Virus record (IMG/VR): IMGVR_UViG_3300035138_000079
Location: 1 to 61,040 of that record
Source: a virus
Length of the DNA: 61,040 nt
Strand: one strand, 5' to 3'
Below are positions 1 to 7,578 of this stretch, in pieces (position 1 is the first letter of the stretch; each line of letters begins with the position of its first letter). The position numbers were made by a program, and so were the translations under genes. The notes under the pieces were generated by a model. The model did not search any database and was not told where the DNA came from. It saw nothing but the letters and a program-made list of their open reading frames with translations.

Positions 1-150
1 TGTGATTGGTATCAAGAGACTTTAAAAGGTGGCCCTGTTTGTGGGTTACCTCCTGGAAAAGATTGTCCTTGTGATGTGACAAAGCCTGGTAATCAAAAAG
101 TGAAAGATTATCACAATAAAAGAAGAGATAAATATAAAAAAAGTAAGTAA
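1..150 (+). CDS. 3' end of a small Cys-containing protein (partial)
   Basis: Open from the first base of the window, 49 residues to a TAA stop; the start lies outside. The visible part has three cysteines in a loose CGLPPGKDCPC cluster and a very basic Lys/Arg tail. I do not recognise a family. It is directly followed by a hairpin terminator, so it ends a transcription unit coming from the left. A zinc- or nucleic-acid-binding role would suit the composition but is only a guess. Confidence 0.6.
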   Translation, partial: CDWYQETLKGGPVCGLPPGKDCPCDVTKPGNQKVKDYHNKRRDKYKKSK

Positions 151-154
151 AATG

Positions 155-176
155 AGGGAGATATAATCTCCCTTTT
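155..176 (+). terminator. Intrinsic terminator
   Basis: Stem AGGGAGAT / ATCTCCCT (8 bp, three-base loop) followed by TTTT, five bases after the stop of the first gene. Confidence 0.7.
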
Positions 177-197
177 ATCTATGAGGAGGTTTTTATA

Positions 198-359
198 ATG
201 GAGGAGCCAGGTACTCGTTATAGTTACATGTGTAACTGTGATTTATGTGTTAATATGTATACAAAAAAAGACATGGTGTATTGCCCTACTTGTGATAAAT
301 TGGTTTGTCCTAAATGCTGGGATGAGAAAACTAAAACATGTAGGGATTGTAGAAAATAA
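198..359 (+). CDS. Cys-rich zinc-ribbon mini-protein, 53 aa
   Basis: ATG start seven bases after a GAGGAGG ribosome site. Nine cysteines in 53 residues, mostly in CxxC-type spacing (C12/C14/C17, C29/C32, C37/C40, C48/C51), enough for two zinc sites. No other domain is visible and I cannot assign a function. It precedes the secreted protease gene by 19 bases and is likely cotranscribed with it. It belongs to a large set of short CxxC proteins in this genome. Confidence 0.75.
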   Translation: MEEPGTRYSYMCNCDLCVNMYTKKDMVYCPTCDKLVCPKCWDEKTKTCRDCRK

Positions 360-378
360 TTAAAGAGGAGAGAAAATT

Positions 379-1608
379 ATGAGGATTAATTTTAAAAAGT
401 TGTCTTATGTGTTAATGGCTTTAGTTATAGCCATGACATTAGTTGTTAGTATGGGTAATGTTTTTGCAGGTGATAAGGTTAAAGGAGAATTTAGTAAATA
501 TAAGTTAGGTGTTAAAGGCAAGGAAGCTGAGAAAAAAGCGGGTATACAGACTATTGATTTACAAAATCTTAATGGCAAGTCTAAAGCTGGCACTGCGGCG
601 GATCATAGTGCTGAGATGCCTCCTGTGGGTAATCAAGGCGGGCAGGGTTCTTGTACTGGTTGGTCTTCTAGTTATTTAATGGGTTTTCAAAAGGCTTCTG
701 AAATGGGCTGGGGTAATCAAATGTTTAGTCCAGCATTTATTTATAACCAGATAAATGGTGGGGTTGATGAAGGGGCTTATACTTCGGATGCTGTTGAATT
801 AATGTATAATATTGGAGCTGTTAGGTTGCCTGTTATGCCTTATTTTGATAGTAATTGGACCACTCAACCTGATGCTGTTCAATTAAATATAGCTGAGAAT
901 TATAAAGCTTCTAATTGGGGTTATATAGAGGATACTCCTGAAAATTTAAAATTGTGGTTGACTAATGATTGTTTTGTAACTTCTATAGCTGTATATGATG
1001 ATTTTTATGATACGCAGGAGCCAGGACATTATTATGATTCAACTAACGGGACTTTATGGGGTTATCATAGTATCTGTATTGTGGGTTATGATGATTCAAA
1101 AAATGCTTATAAGTTTATTAATTCTTGGGGGACTAGTTATGGTGTTAATGGGTATGGTTGGATAACTTATGATGTTATGTCTGCTATAAGTGGTAATAAA
1201 TATGGTATGATCGCTGGGGATAGTGAGCCTATTACTATAAAAAATCGTATTACTTTTAAGGATGCTAGAATTGTCGCAAAGGGTAATAGTTCAGGTGCAG
1301 GAAATCAATGGTCCTTTGCTTGTAAGAATGAGACTAAAAGTACTATGATTAAATATTATAGAGGAAATGATGCCAATCCTGTTATATCTGCGGATGCTTC
1401 TTTTGTTAGCACTTGGGATGGCTGTTACTTAGGGGTGCATGAGTGGGATACTCCTTCTAGTAAGGATGATTATGCTAATAAAACTATTAGTAAATTAGCT
1501 CTGGGGGATAATACTATTTATCTTACTTGTAGAGATTACGATTTAAGCTCTAGTTATTGGAGTAAATGGCGGTTTATAGTTAATAGAATTGAGGTTGAAT
1601 TAAGATAA
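379..1608 (+). CDS. Secreted papain-like (C1 family) cysteine protease
   Basis: 409 aa. A signal peptide is clear: a basic N-terminus (MRINFKK), then a hydrophobic stretch about residues 9-29 ending in VFA-G. The catalytic domain covers about 80-275 and has all papain landmarks: oxyanion Gln86 in NQGGQGSCTGW, nucleophile Cys92, His230 in GYHSICIVGYDD and Asn248 in FINSWG. A beta-rich C-terminal part of about 130 residues follows, of unknown role. Residues 31-78 are short for a classical inhibitor propeptide. The protein should act outside the cell or at the cell surface. C1 proteases are known from clostridial secretomes, but in a phage this looks like a cargo gene. The start has GAGGAGAG upstream; a perfect terminator follows. 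Confidence 0.93.
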   Translation: MRINFKKLSYVLMALVIAMTLVVSMGNVFAGDKVKGEFSKYKLGVKGKEAEKKAGIQTIDLQNLNGKSKAGTAADHSAEMPPVGNQGGQGSCTGWSSSYLMGFQKASEMGWGNQMFSPAFIYNQINGGVDEGAYTSDAVELMYNIGAVRLPVMPYFDSNWTTQPDAVQLNIAENYKASNWGYIEDTPENLKLWLTNDCFVTSIAVYDDFYDTQEPGHYYDSTNGTLWGYHSICIVGYDDSKNAYKFINSWGTSYGVNGYGWITYDVMSAISGNKYGMIAGDSEPITIKNRITFKDARIVAKGNSSGAGNQWSFACKNETKSTMIKYYRGNDANPVISADASFVSTWDGCYLGVHEWDTPSSKDDYANKTISKLALGDNTIYLTCRDYDLSSSYWSKWRFIVNRIEVELR

Positions 1609-1612
1609 ATTT

Positions 1613-1640
1613 AAGGGATTCTAATAAAAGAATCCCTTTT
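1613..1640 (+). terminator. Intrinsic terminator
   Basis: Perfect 10-bp stem AAGGGATTCT / AGAATCCCTT with a six-base loop and a T tail, just after the protease stop. Confidence 0.85.
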
Positions 1641-1658
1641 GTTATAGGAGGAATATTT

Positions 1659-2015
1659 ATGTTTGAAAAGTTTCAATATGTTACTGAGATAGCTAAAATA
1701 TATGCTAAGGAGTATTTTAATAAGCTGGGTATTATGGATCATGTTCGAGAAGTTTCTTTTTTATACGATCATGAATATAAGTATTTAAAAGTTAGCGATA
1801 AATGGGAAGCTGAGATGGCTGATCTTTATATATTGTTGGAGGCTTATTTTAATAGAAAAGATAAGACCTCTATATTAGAAGCCAGATATAAAAGATATAT
1901 AGAGAAGTTTAAGAAAGATGATTCTGCTGAGGCTCTTTTAAAGTGTCCTAAGTGTGGAGTTATAAAGCATTATGAAGGCTTATGTCATAACTGTAGTTTT
2001 GAAGAGGAAGCTTAG
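1659..2015 (+). CDS. Unknown protein with C-terminal zinc ribbon
   Basis: 118 aa, ATG seven bases after AGGAGG. Residues 1-90 are mainly charged and helical with no recognisable domain. The last 25 residues hold two CxxC knuckles (CPKCG and CHNCS) that form a rubredoxin-type zinc ribbon. It lies between a terminator and a class A promoter, so it is expressed only by read-through or from a promoter I cannot see. Function unknown. Confidence 0.75.
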   Translation: MFEKFQYVTEIAKIYAKEYFNKLGIMDHVREVSFLYDHEYKYLKVSDKWEAEMADLYILLEAYFNRKDKTSILEARYKRYIEKFKKDDSAEALLKCPKCGVIKHYEGLCHNCSFEEEA

Positions 2016-2033
2016 AATTATTTTAAATAATCC

Positions 2034-2080
2034 TTGACATATGTAAAGCATGGGTATATAATTAAATCATAAGATAAATT
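2034..2080 (+). promoter_or_regulatory. Class A promoter with ACATATGT palindrome and CATAAGATAAAT leader
   Basis: TTGACA at 2034-2039 and TATAAT at 2057-2062, spacer 17. The -35 box runs into ACATATGT. The leader motif CATAAGATAAAT follows the -10 box. Drives the gene at 2103. Confidence 0.85.
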
Positions 2081-2102
2081 ATATTTTTAGGAGGAGTCAA
2101 TT

Positions 2103-2738
2103 ATGTGTGATTATGTACCTTGTGACGCTTATGGTGCGTGTATGTTTAATGTAAATGGTTATTGTGAGTATGATGATGGAGTGGACTCTGAGCAAGAAAT
2201 GGAGTGTGTAAATAATACTAAGGAGGAGACTATGGGAAGAGAATTAATTATAAATAAATATACATTTAAATATTCGGTGGAAAATTATTATTTGAGTTTG
2301 CAGGAGCAGGATTTATTAGATGTTATGCCCAATAGAAAAAAGCTTAATAATGAAATTTATAAACTTAAAAAAACTTTTTATGAGGGTTATTTTATAGATG
2401 GTTTAAGTGTCATTTATGATAAGAATTATAAGGCATTACCTTTGACATTAGGAGAGGTATGCAGCTATATGTCCAATGGTTTTATTAATGAATTTAATAG
2501 CTTTAGTAATGATTTGGAGGAAATAGGGTCTCATATACCATATGTAAGCTTTATAAGCCCGAACTTTGAATTTATAGCTACTGAAAAGGTAGCTGATGTG
2601 GAAAGAACTCAGAAAATGTCTGTATGGGATTATTTAGCTGACTGTCATTATTATTCTTTTGGTAATACTATAGAGGAGGCCGAAAAAGATTTATGGCCTA
2701 TCTTTAATAGGGAAAGAAGGTATATTGATTCTCTCTAG
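2103..2738 (+). CDS. Unknown protein, Cys-rich N-terminus, possible internal start
   Basis: 211 aa from the ATG seven bases after AGGAGG. The first 40 residues are acidic with six cysteines; the remainder is hydrophilic, ends in an Asp/Glu/Arg-rich tail and matches no family I know. A second strong ribosome site (AGGAGG, 2221-2226) precedes an in-frame ATG at 2232, which would give a 168-aa form without the Cys-rich head. Both products may be made. It follows a class A promoter and sits just upstream of the amidoligase, which has its own class A promoter. Confidence 0.7.
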   Translation: MCDYVPCDAYGACMFNVNGYCEYDDGVDSEQEMECVNNTKEETMGRELIINKYTFKYSVENYYLSLQEQDLLDVMPNRKKLNNEIYKLKKTFYEGYFIDGLSVIYDKNYKALPLTLGEVCSYMSNGFINEFNSFSNDLEEIGSHIPYVSFISPNFEFIATEKVADVERTQKMSVWDYLADCHYYSFGNTIEEAEKDLWPIFNRERRYIDSL

Positions 2739-2775
2739 AAAATAAAATATTAACATAAAAAGTTTAAAATCCTCC

Positions 2776-2822
2776 TTGACATATGTAAAGGTTTATTATA
2801 TAATGTAAACATAAGATAAATC
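2776..2822 (+). promoter_or_regulatory. Class A promoter with leader motif
   Basis: TTGACA 2776-2781, 17-base spacer, TATAAT 2799-2804, then ACATAAGATAAAT. Upstream of the amidoligase gene. Confidence 0.87.
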
Positions 2823-2852
2823 ATTACAAATTATTTAAGGGGGATTTTAAAA

Positions 2853-3695
2853 ATGAAAAAATTAACTGGCAGAAAGTTTGGTATTGAGATAGAAATGTTA
2901 GTACCTCAGCAATATACAGGCAGAAATGTGGCCGATATTTTAATGGCTGAGGGTATTCCTTGTATATATGCTGGATATACTCATGAAGTATTAAATAATT
3001 GTTGGAAAGTCGTAACTGACTGTTCCATAAAGCCTGAGGAATCAATTAAAACAGTTAATTTTAAAGGATATGAGTTAGTATCTCCACCTTTATCGGGTAA
3101 AGATGGTGTTAATCAGTTAAAGGCTGTATGTGCTGTATTAGATACCATAGGAGCCACTGTTAATAAGTCTTGTGGTTTACATATACATCATGAGATTGTA
3201 GACTATACTTTAGATAGTTGGAAAACACTAACTAAAGCATACTTAAAGTTTGAGGATGAAATTGATAATTTTATGCCTCGCTCCAGAAAAGGCAATGCTA
3301 ATCTATATTGCTTAAACTTCTCAGATGTTTATTCTTTATCAGGCATGAATTTAAAATCAAAATTTGATTTAATCGATTCTAAAAGTACAGTTAGTGACTT
3401 ACTTGAGGTATTCACTGACACTTATAGAGCTAGATATAGAAAATTAAATGTAACCAGTTATGCTGTTTACGGTACTATTGAGTTTCGTCATCATAGTGGC
3501 ACTGTAGAGTTTGAAAAAATAGTGAACTGGTTGCTACTAACTCAGGGTTTAGTGGAAAGAGGGGCTAGGGCTAAAAAAGTTGTAGCTAAAAGACCAAACC
3601 AAGATAAATGGTTTGAATCCTTGATGTATACCGCTGAGGTAGAAGCTAGTGTAGTAAAATTCTATACTGGAAGAAAAGCATTATTAGCCTCTTAG
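2853..3695 (+). CDS. Amidoligase family protein (glutamine-synthetase-like fold)
   Basis: 280 aa. Hallmarks of the Amidoligase_2 family are visible in order: FGIEIEM (9-15), ELVSPPL (74-80), the metal-site motif CGLHIHH (107-113), the RxRYRKLN segment (192-199) and TIEFRHHSGT (208-217). Members of this family use ATP to form amide or peptide bonds and are known in phages; the substrates are mostly unproven, with peptide tagging or cell-wall-like peptides proposed. Start ATG has the ribosome site AAGGGGGA, the same sequence as before the sigma-like gene at 52352. It has its own class A promoter, and its codon use has more C-ending codons than neighbouring genes, which hints at high expression. 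No dedicated gamma-glutamyl cyclotransferase partner is seen nearby. Confidence 0.88.
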   Translation: MKKLTGRKFGIEIEMLVPQQYTGRNVADILMAEGIPCIYAGYTHEVLNNCWKVVTDCSIKPEESIKTVNFKGYELVSPPLSGKDGVNQLKAVCAVLDTIGATVNKSCGLHIHHEIVDYTLDSWKTLTKAYLKFEDEIDNFMPRSRKGNANLYCLNFSDVYSLSGMNLKSKFDLIDSKSTVSDLLEVFTDTYRARYRKLNVTSYAVYGTIEFRHHSGTVEFEKIVNWLLLTQGLVERGARAKKVVAKRPNQDKWFESLMYTAEVEASVVKFYTGRKALLAS

Positions 3696-3722
3696 GGCTA
3701 ATAGTGTTAGGAGGTGAATAGA

Positions 3723-3956
3723 ATGTTAAAATATAGTGATGATAGGCATATATTTTCTGGGGATACTTGTCTTGAAGTGGTCCAGGAAATGAAAAAGGCA
3801 GCTTATTGCAATGATAAGTCGGACCTGATATATATGTGTCAGGTACGTGATCGAGTGGAGATTTTAAAAGGTGTAAAAATAAGAGTGAATGCAGAGGGAT
3901 TTTTAAATGATTTGGAGTCCTTGGGTATACTGCATTTTATTAGAAATTTGAGTTAA
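3723..3956 (+). CDS. Unknown small protein, 77 aa
   Basis: Start chosen at the ATG (3723) because the upstream in-frame GTG at 3714 lies inside the ribosome site TTAGGAGGTG. A soluble, mixed-charge protein with two cysteines; no family recognised. It follows the amidoligase by 27 bases and is likely in its transcript. Confidence 0.7.
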   Translation: MLKYSDDRHIFSGDTCLEVVQEMKKAAYCNDKSDLIYMCQVRDRVEILKGVKIRVNAEGFLNDLESLGILHFIRNLS

Positions 3957-3974
3957 AAATTTTTAGCTTAATGC

Positions 3975-4021
3975 TTGACATATGTCAAGTCTTATTATAT
4001 AATAAGAACATAAGATAAATA
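3975..4021 (+). promoter_or_regulatory. Class A promoter with perfect 14-bp palindrome
   Basis: TTGACA 3975-3980, spacer 17, TATAAT 3998-4003. Here the -35 region is a perfect palindrome TTGACATATGTCAA (3975-3988). ACATAAGATAAAT follows. Drives the 56-aa gene at 4046. Confidence 0.88.
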
Positions 4022-4045
4022 ATAAATTTTGAGGAGGACGTTAAA

Positions 4046-4216
4046 ATGTTAAGTGTTATAGCTAAAAAAATAATTGCAAGTAGATTAATGGATAGAGGAA
4101 TTGAGTTCTCTCAATGGGAACTTGACAACTATATGATAGATAATAGCAAGTTTGAAAACTTTAACGAGTTATACGACTTTGTAGTAAAGAATTGGGGAAA
4201 ATTTATAATAGAGTAG
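4046..4216 (+). CDS. Unknown small protein, 56 aa
   Basis: ATG seven bases after GAGGAGG. Short, helical, with two Trp residues; not recognised. The gene has a private class A promoter and weak hairpin behind it, so it looks monocistronic. It is rich in C-ending codons (TTC, GAC, AAC, TAC), unlike most genes here, which fits an abundant early product. Confidence 0.7.
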   Translation: MLSVIAKKIIASRLMDRGIEFSQWELDNYMIDNSKFENFNELYDFVVKNWGKFIIE

Positions 4217-4240
4217 GGAATATTTCCCCGCTTTGTTTTA
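4216..4240 (+). terminator. Weak terminator-like hairpin
   Basis: GGGAA / TTCCC stem with a three-base loop overlapping the stop codon, then a T-rich stretch. Confidence 0.4.
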
Positions 4241-4254
4241 AAATAAATTTAAGT

Positions 4255-4285
4255 ACAGTCTTTTTTAAATATGAGGCTGTATAAT
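4255..4285 (+). promoter_or_regulatory. Class B promoter (ACA-N22-TATAAT)
   Basis: ACA at 4255-4257 and TATAAT at 4280-4285, exactly 22 bases between. TACAGTC and GGCTGTA around the spacer are also complementary. Precedes the gene at 4315. Confidence 0.65.
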
Positions 4286-4314
4286 ATTATAAGAAAGGAT
4301 TTAAGGATTTTAGT

Positions 4315-4458
4315 ATGGCAGTAAAATGTGATAGATTTCATTGCATAGGGTATTTTGAGTATACTGGAAAAACTGAGGACTTCTCAGGTATTTTATTATA
4401 CGAACATAAATGCACTAGATGTGGCAAAGTAATGTGGTATGAGAGTATAATTTATTAA
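4315..4458 (+). CDS. Zinc-finger mini-protein, 47 aa
   Basis: ATG start with a weak AAGGA site nine bases upstream. Has a C-x4-C pair near the N-terminus (C5, C10) and a CTRCGK knuckle (C33, C36), fitting one zinc site. Resembles short phage zinc-ribbon proteins in general size only; no exact function. First gene after a class B promoter; the next gene starts 18 bases after its stop. Confidence 0.68.
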   Translation: MAVKCDRFHCIGYFEYTGKTEDFSGILLYEHKCTRCGKVMWYESIIY

Positions 4459-4476
4459 GTTTATTAGGAGGTATTT

Positions 4477-4968
4477 ATGGTGAGTGAAATAAAGGAAATA
4501 AAAGATTTTATTAAGGAAGCTGAGAATTATAAAATACAGGTAGTAAATGTGTCTGAGTTAAGAAAAGAGTTTGTTGCTAAATATCCTGTGCTTGATGTTT
4601 GTCTTAATTCTGAGATTGATATCGCAGCAAATTGTGAGGATTTAAGTAAAACTAGATTATTTGAGTTAGCTAAAGATTTTAATAGTCCTATTTATATTGA
4701 GGAGGTTTTTCTGGACTATTCTTCTATTGTATTTAAAAGAGAGTTTTATGATAAGTATAGAAATATGATGTTTAAAAATTTTAATAGCTATGGGGCATAT
4801 CTTAAAGTAGCCAATAAAGCTTTTGAGAAATATGTCAAGCCAGAGCTAAACGATAATTTTGTCGGGTATTTTAAAGCTAATGTGTATGATAACAAAATTG
4901 AATACACCTATATGGAAGAGGTGTATAGAAAAGCTTTAAAAGATTATGAAGAGGCTGTATTTGGATGA
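4477..4968 (+). CDS. Unknown protein, 163 aa
   Basis: ATG after TAGGAGG. A soluble, Lys/Glu-rich protein with many aromatic residues in the second half and no CxxC motif or membrane segment. I recognise no family. It lies in the operon starting at the class B promoter at 4255. Confidence 0.7.
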   Translation: MVSEIKEIKDFIKEAENYKIQVVNVSELRKEFVAKYPVLDVCLNSEIDIAANCEDLSKTRLFELAKDFNSPIYIEEVFLDYSSIVFKREFYDKYRNMMFKNFNSYGAYLKVANKAFEKYVKPELNDNFVGYFKANVYDNKIEYTYMEEVYRKALKDYEEAVFG

Positions 4969-4993
4969 ATCTATTTTATTAGGAGGCGTGATT

Positions 4994-5611
4994 ATGATAG
5001 TAACATTAAGTTTTGAGTTTGTAGTAGAAAATTTAAAGATTGAGGATTTGGAACGTTTAGGAATAACTGAGTTTGGACAGTTACAAGAGACTCCAAAAAT
5101 AACATGGCTTTGTGATGCGGAGCATGTTGAAATAGATAATGTGTATGATGAGGATGGTAAAATAAAAAAGATAGAGATAGAGTATTCTTTCTTAAATAAT
5201 AACTCATTGGATTATTTAAGAAAATTAAAACATTTCTATAAGGATTATTTTAAGTCTGATAATTATAAAATCAGATTCCCTATAGAGTGTTTTATACAAG
5301 ATGAGGATTTTGTTTTTGAGGCTTTTGATAGTGGGGCCGAAGTGCTTGTATTTCAGCTCAGTCTGTCAGATTTGTGTAAGATTGTGTATGATTATTTAGA
5401 ATCTTGCTTAGAAGCTGAAATAGAAATTTATAGGGATTTGTTAAAAACATCAAAAGAGTCTCTTATTTCTCTTTTGGATGAGGACTTTAGTATAACACGA
5501 TTAAGAGATTGCGGGTTTAAAGTTAAAGATTTGTTTAATAGGTTAAAAGATAGAGAGAAAAAATTCGATACTCTTAGAGATAAGTATAATGCTTATGACC
5601 TTTTCGATTAA
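4994..5611 (+). CDS. Unknown acidic protein, 205 aa
   Basis: Start placed at the ATG (4994) eight bases after AGGAGG; an in-frame ATG at 4946 lies in the preceding gene and has no ribosome site. Strongly acidic, with a likely coiled coil near the C-terminus (KDREKKFDTLRDKY region). No family recognised. Same operon as the two preceding genes. Confidence 0.7.
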   Translation: MIVTLSFEFVVENLKIEDLERLGITEFGQLQETPKITWLCDAEHVEIDNVYDEDGKIKKIEIEYSFLNNNSLDYLRKLKHFYKDYFKSDNYKIRFPIECFIQDEDFVFEAFDSGAEVLVFQLSLSDLCKIVYDYLESCLEAEIEIYRDLLKTSKESLISLLDEDFSITRLRDCGFKVKDLFNRLKDREKKFDTLRDKYNAYDLFD

Positions 5612-5632
5612 CTTAGGTGAGGAGGAATTTTA

Positions 5633-5737
5633 TTGAAAACTGTTATAATTAGTGCTTGTTTACTATTAGGCAGTACTAGTGTAGTATGGTTGCCTATGCT
5701 TAGTAAAGTTGTTAGAGATTGTATAAAAGGAAGCTAA
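5633..5737 (+). CDS. Small single-span membrane peptide, 34 aa
   Basis: TTG start seven bases after GAGGAGG. Hydrophobic residues from about 4 to 24, then a basic tail (KVVRDCIKGS). Probably a membrane micro-protein; too short to classify. Confidence 0.55.
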   Translation: MKTVIISACLLLGSTSVVWLPMLSKVVRDCIKGS

Positions 5738-5775
5738 GAAGATGAGATCAAATTTAAAAAGGGAGGATTAAGCTT

Positions 5776-5904
5776 ATGTATTGTGCAGAGTGTGGCGGTA
5801 AGGCCACTTGTATAGAAGATACTGATAAATGGACTAAATGGGTTTGTGCCAGTCCAAAAAATAGTAAGTGTCGTAATTGGGAAAAATTGATTGTGAAAAA
5901 GTAA
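5776..5904 (+). CDS. Zinc-ribbon mini-protein, 42 aa
   Basis: ATG after GGGAGG. Cysteines 3, 6, 12, 24 and 32 with a CAECGG knuckle; likely one zinc site. It has three Trp and a basic C-terminus, which would suit nucleic-acid binding, but this is unproven. Confidence 0.65.
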   Translation: MYCAECGGKATCIEDTDKWTKWVCASPKNSKCRNWEKLIVKK

Positions 5905-5920
5905 GAAAGGAGGGATTCTT

Positions 5921-6142
5921 TTGAAAAAAGTAGTTTTAGTTTTGATTGTTTTAGGTTTTTGTATAGTTGGTTTATTGTTGGCTGCTAATAATGAAAAGGG
6001 TGATAGAAAGGAGCTTGAAAAGGCAATTATTAGGAGGACTTTTAAATCTTACACTCCTATTTCTCATACACCTACGCCAACTGTGACTCCAACTCCTGAA
6101 ATCACTTTACCTACGATTAAAACTCCTGAAATTACAGGATAG
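5921..6142 (+). CDS. Membrane-anchored Thr/Pro-rich protein, 73 aa
   Basis: TTG start after AAAGGAGGG. An N-terminal hydrophobic anchor (residues 4-21), a short charged segment, then a Thr/Pro-rich tail of about 25 residues (repeats of TPTPT). This is the design of a surface stalk without a head domain. Function unknown. Confidence 0.65.
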   Translation: MKKVVLVLIVLGFCIVGLLLAANNEKGDRKELEKAIIRRTFKSYTPISHTPTPTVTPTPEITLPTIKTPEITG

Positions 6143-6152
6143 AGGTGAAAGT

Positions 6153-6368
6153 ATGAATATTATAAGCAGGTTAAATGAAATTTATGAGTTGGTTAATAAT
6201 TATTTGATGTTTGTGTTTTATTCTCTTATATTTTTGGATGTAGTGGCTGGTATTTGGTTAGTGAAGTTTATAGCCAAAATAATAATAAGTATACTTAAAG
6301 GTATAAAAACTATAGAAGATCATGAGGATATGGTTAAGAGTTTAGAACATGGGGATATTAAAGATTGA
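6153..6368 (+). CDS. Small membrane protein, 71 aa
   Basis: ATG after GAGGTG. Hydrophobic from about residue 17 to 50, probably one or two membrane helices, then a charged C-terminus. Last gene before a set of promoter/terminator elements; the promoter at 6365 overlaps its stop codon. Function unknown. Confidence 0.65.
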   Translation: MNIISRLNEIYELVNNYLMFVFYSLIFLDVVAGIWLVKFIAKIIISILKGIKTIEDHEDMVKSLEHGDIKD

Positions 6369-6393
6369 CTAAAGTAAAATGGTATTTTATAAT
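6365..6393 (+). promoter_or_regulatory. Sigma-A-type promoter of a short leader
   Basis: TTGACT 6365-6370, spacer 17, TATAAT 6388-6393. A terminator at 6434 follows with no gene in between. Confidence 0.6.
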
Positions 6394-6433
6394 AGTTGTA
6401 TAGTTTTTTCATAATGGAACTGTTATTGACTTT

Positions 6434-6461
6434 AAAATAAGCTCTGTATGGGGCTTATTTT
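6434..6461 (+). terminator. Intrinsic terminator
   Basis: AAAATAAGC / GCTTATTTT stem, extended by two inner pairs, about 40 bases after the expected start point of the 6365 promoter. Confidence 0.75.
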
Positions 6462-6465
6462 AATG

Positions 6466-6494
6466 TTTACATCTGTATAGCCTTATGCTATACT
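6466..6494 (+). promoter_or_regulatory. Sigma-A-type promoter upstream of the methyltransferase
   Basis: TTTACA 6466-6471, spacer 17, TATACT 6489-6494. The leader to the methyltransferase is about 90 bases and carries a hairpin. Confidence 0.65.
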
Positions 6495-6548
6495 CAATAT
6501 AGAAGTTATTTATTATTATTGTTGCTGTGTAGTTTAATATATTTGTTT

Positions 6549-6578
6549 AAAGCTCTTTATTTTTTAAAGGGCTTTAAT
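6549..6578 (+). terminator. Hairpin in the methyltransferase leader (attenuator candidate)
   Basis: AAAGCTCTTTA / TAAAGGGCTTT, 11 pairs with one G-T, followed by AATTT rather than a clean T run. Could be a partial terminator just upstream of the ribosome site. Confidence 0.5.
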
Positions 6579-6592
6579 TTATGGGAGGAATT

Positions 6593-7564
6593 ATGCTTTT
6601 ATATAATGGTGATTGTTTTGAAGAGATGACTAAAATCCATAAGGAGCTAGATTTAATTTTGGTGGACCCTCCTTATGGAACGATTAAAGATATTGAATTA
6701 AAAGGCTATTCTAATCAGGATACGTCCTGGGATGATAGGTTAGATATGGACAAATTTTTTAATCATTGTAATAAGCTGCTGAGAGTTAAGGGCTATTTAA
6801 TAGTGTTTTCCCAGGAGCCTTATACTTCACAATTAAGAAGTTATAAACATGAAAATTTATTCTTTTTATATGATGCTGTATGGGTTAAGGATCACTTTGC
6901 AAATAATTTAATAGCTAAAAAAGCTTTGGTGAAATATCATGAGGATATAAGTATTTTTTGTAAGAAATATGATAGCAACCATAATAACCCTGTTAGATTG
7001 TATGTAAAATATTTAATGTCCTATATAAATGTTAATAGGACTAAAATAAATCATATCTTAGGACATAGAAAGGCAGAACATTTTTTAAGGTGGGATACTT
7101 TACAATTTGAATTATGTTCTGAGGATATATATCAGGAGCTTATTAATGTATTCCATATTGATAAAGCTCCTAACTTTTGGCCTTATTCTAAAGTATGTGA
7201 TAGATTTGCAAGACATAATAAAACTTTTAATATCAAGGGTAATTTTAAGGGTAGTGTGTTTTATTATAAAAAGGATTATGCTAAAGTACATCCTACGCAA
7301 AAGCCTATAAGATTATTGGAAGATATAATCACTACTTTTAGTAATGAGGGTGATACTGTTTTAGATTTTTGTTTTGGGTCTGGTGGTACTGGAATAGCTT
7401 GTGCAAATACTAAGAGATTTTTTATAGGTATAGAGAAAGATATTAAATACTTTGAGCAGTCTATTGAATGGATAAAGAAATTATTTTTATTAAATGAGTC
7501 TGCTATTGTAAGGGATAATAATAGTGTGATCATTGATTTGGCGGATACTTATGCTTTATTTTAG
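6593..7564 (+). CDS. Orphan DNA methyltransferase (N6-adenine/N4-cytosine type)
   Basis: 323 aa from the ATG at 6593, eight bases past GGGAGG; the in-frame ATG at 6581 precedes that site and is rejected. Catalytic motif DPPY at 25-28 comes first, then a central region likely to read the target sequence, HPTQKP at 233-238, and the S-adenosylmethionine motif DFCFGSGGTG at 258-267. This order (catalysis first, cofactor site last) is that of the beta class. It transfers a methyl group to an amino group on A or C in DNA. No restriction endonuclease is next to it, so it probably protects phage DNA or marks it for regulation. Confidence 0.9.
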   Translation: MLLYNGDCFEEMTKIHKELDLILVDPPYGTIKDIELKGYSNQDTSWDDRLDMDKFFNHCNKLLRVKGYLIVFSQEPYTSQLRSYKHENLFFLYDAVWVKDHFANNLIAKKALVKYHEDISIFCKKYDSNHNNPVRLYVKYLMSYINVNRTKINHILGHRKAEHFLRWDTLQFELCSEDIYQELINVFHIDKAPNFWPYSKVCDRFARHNKTFNIKGNFKGSVFYYKKDYAKVHPTQKPIRLLEDIITTFSNEGDTVLDFCFGSGGTGIACANTKRFFIGIEKDIKYFEQSIEWIKKLFLLNESAIVRDNNSVIIDLADTYALF

Positions 7565-7578
7565 GAGGAAGCTAAGAA

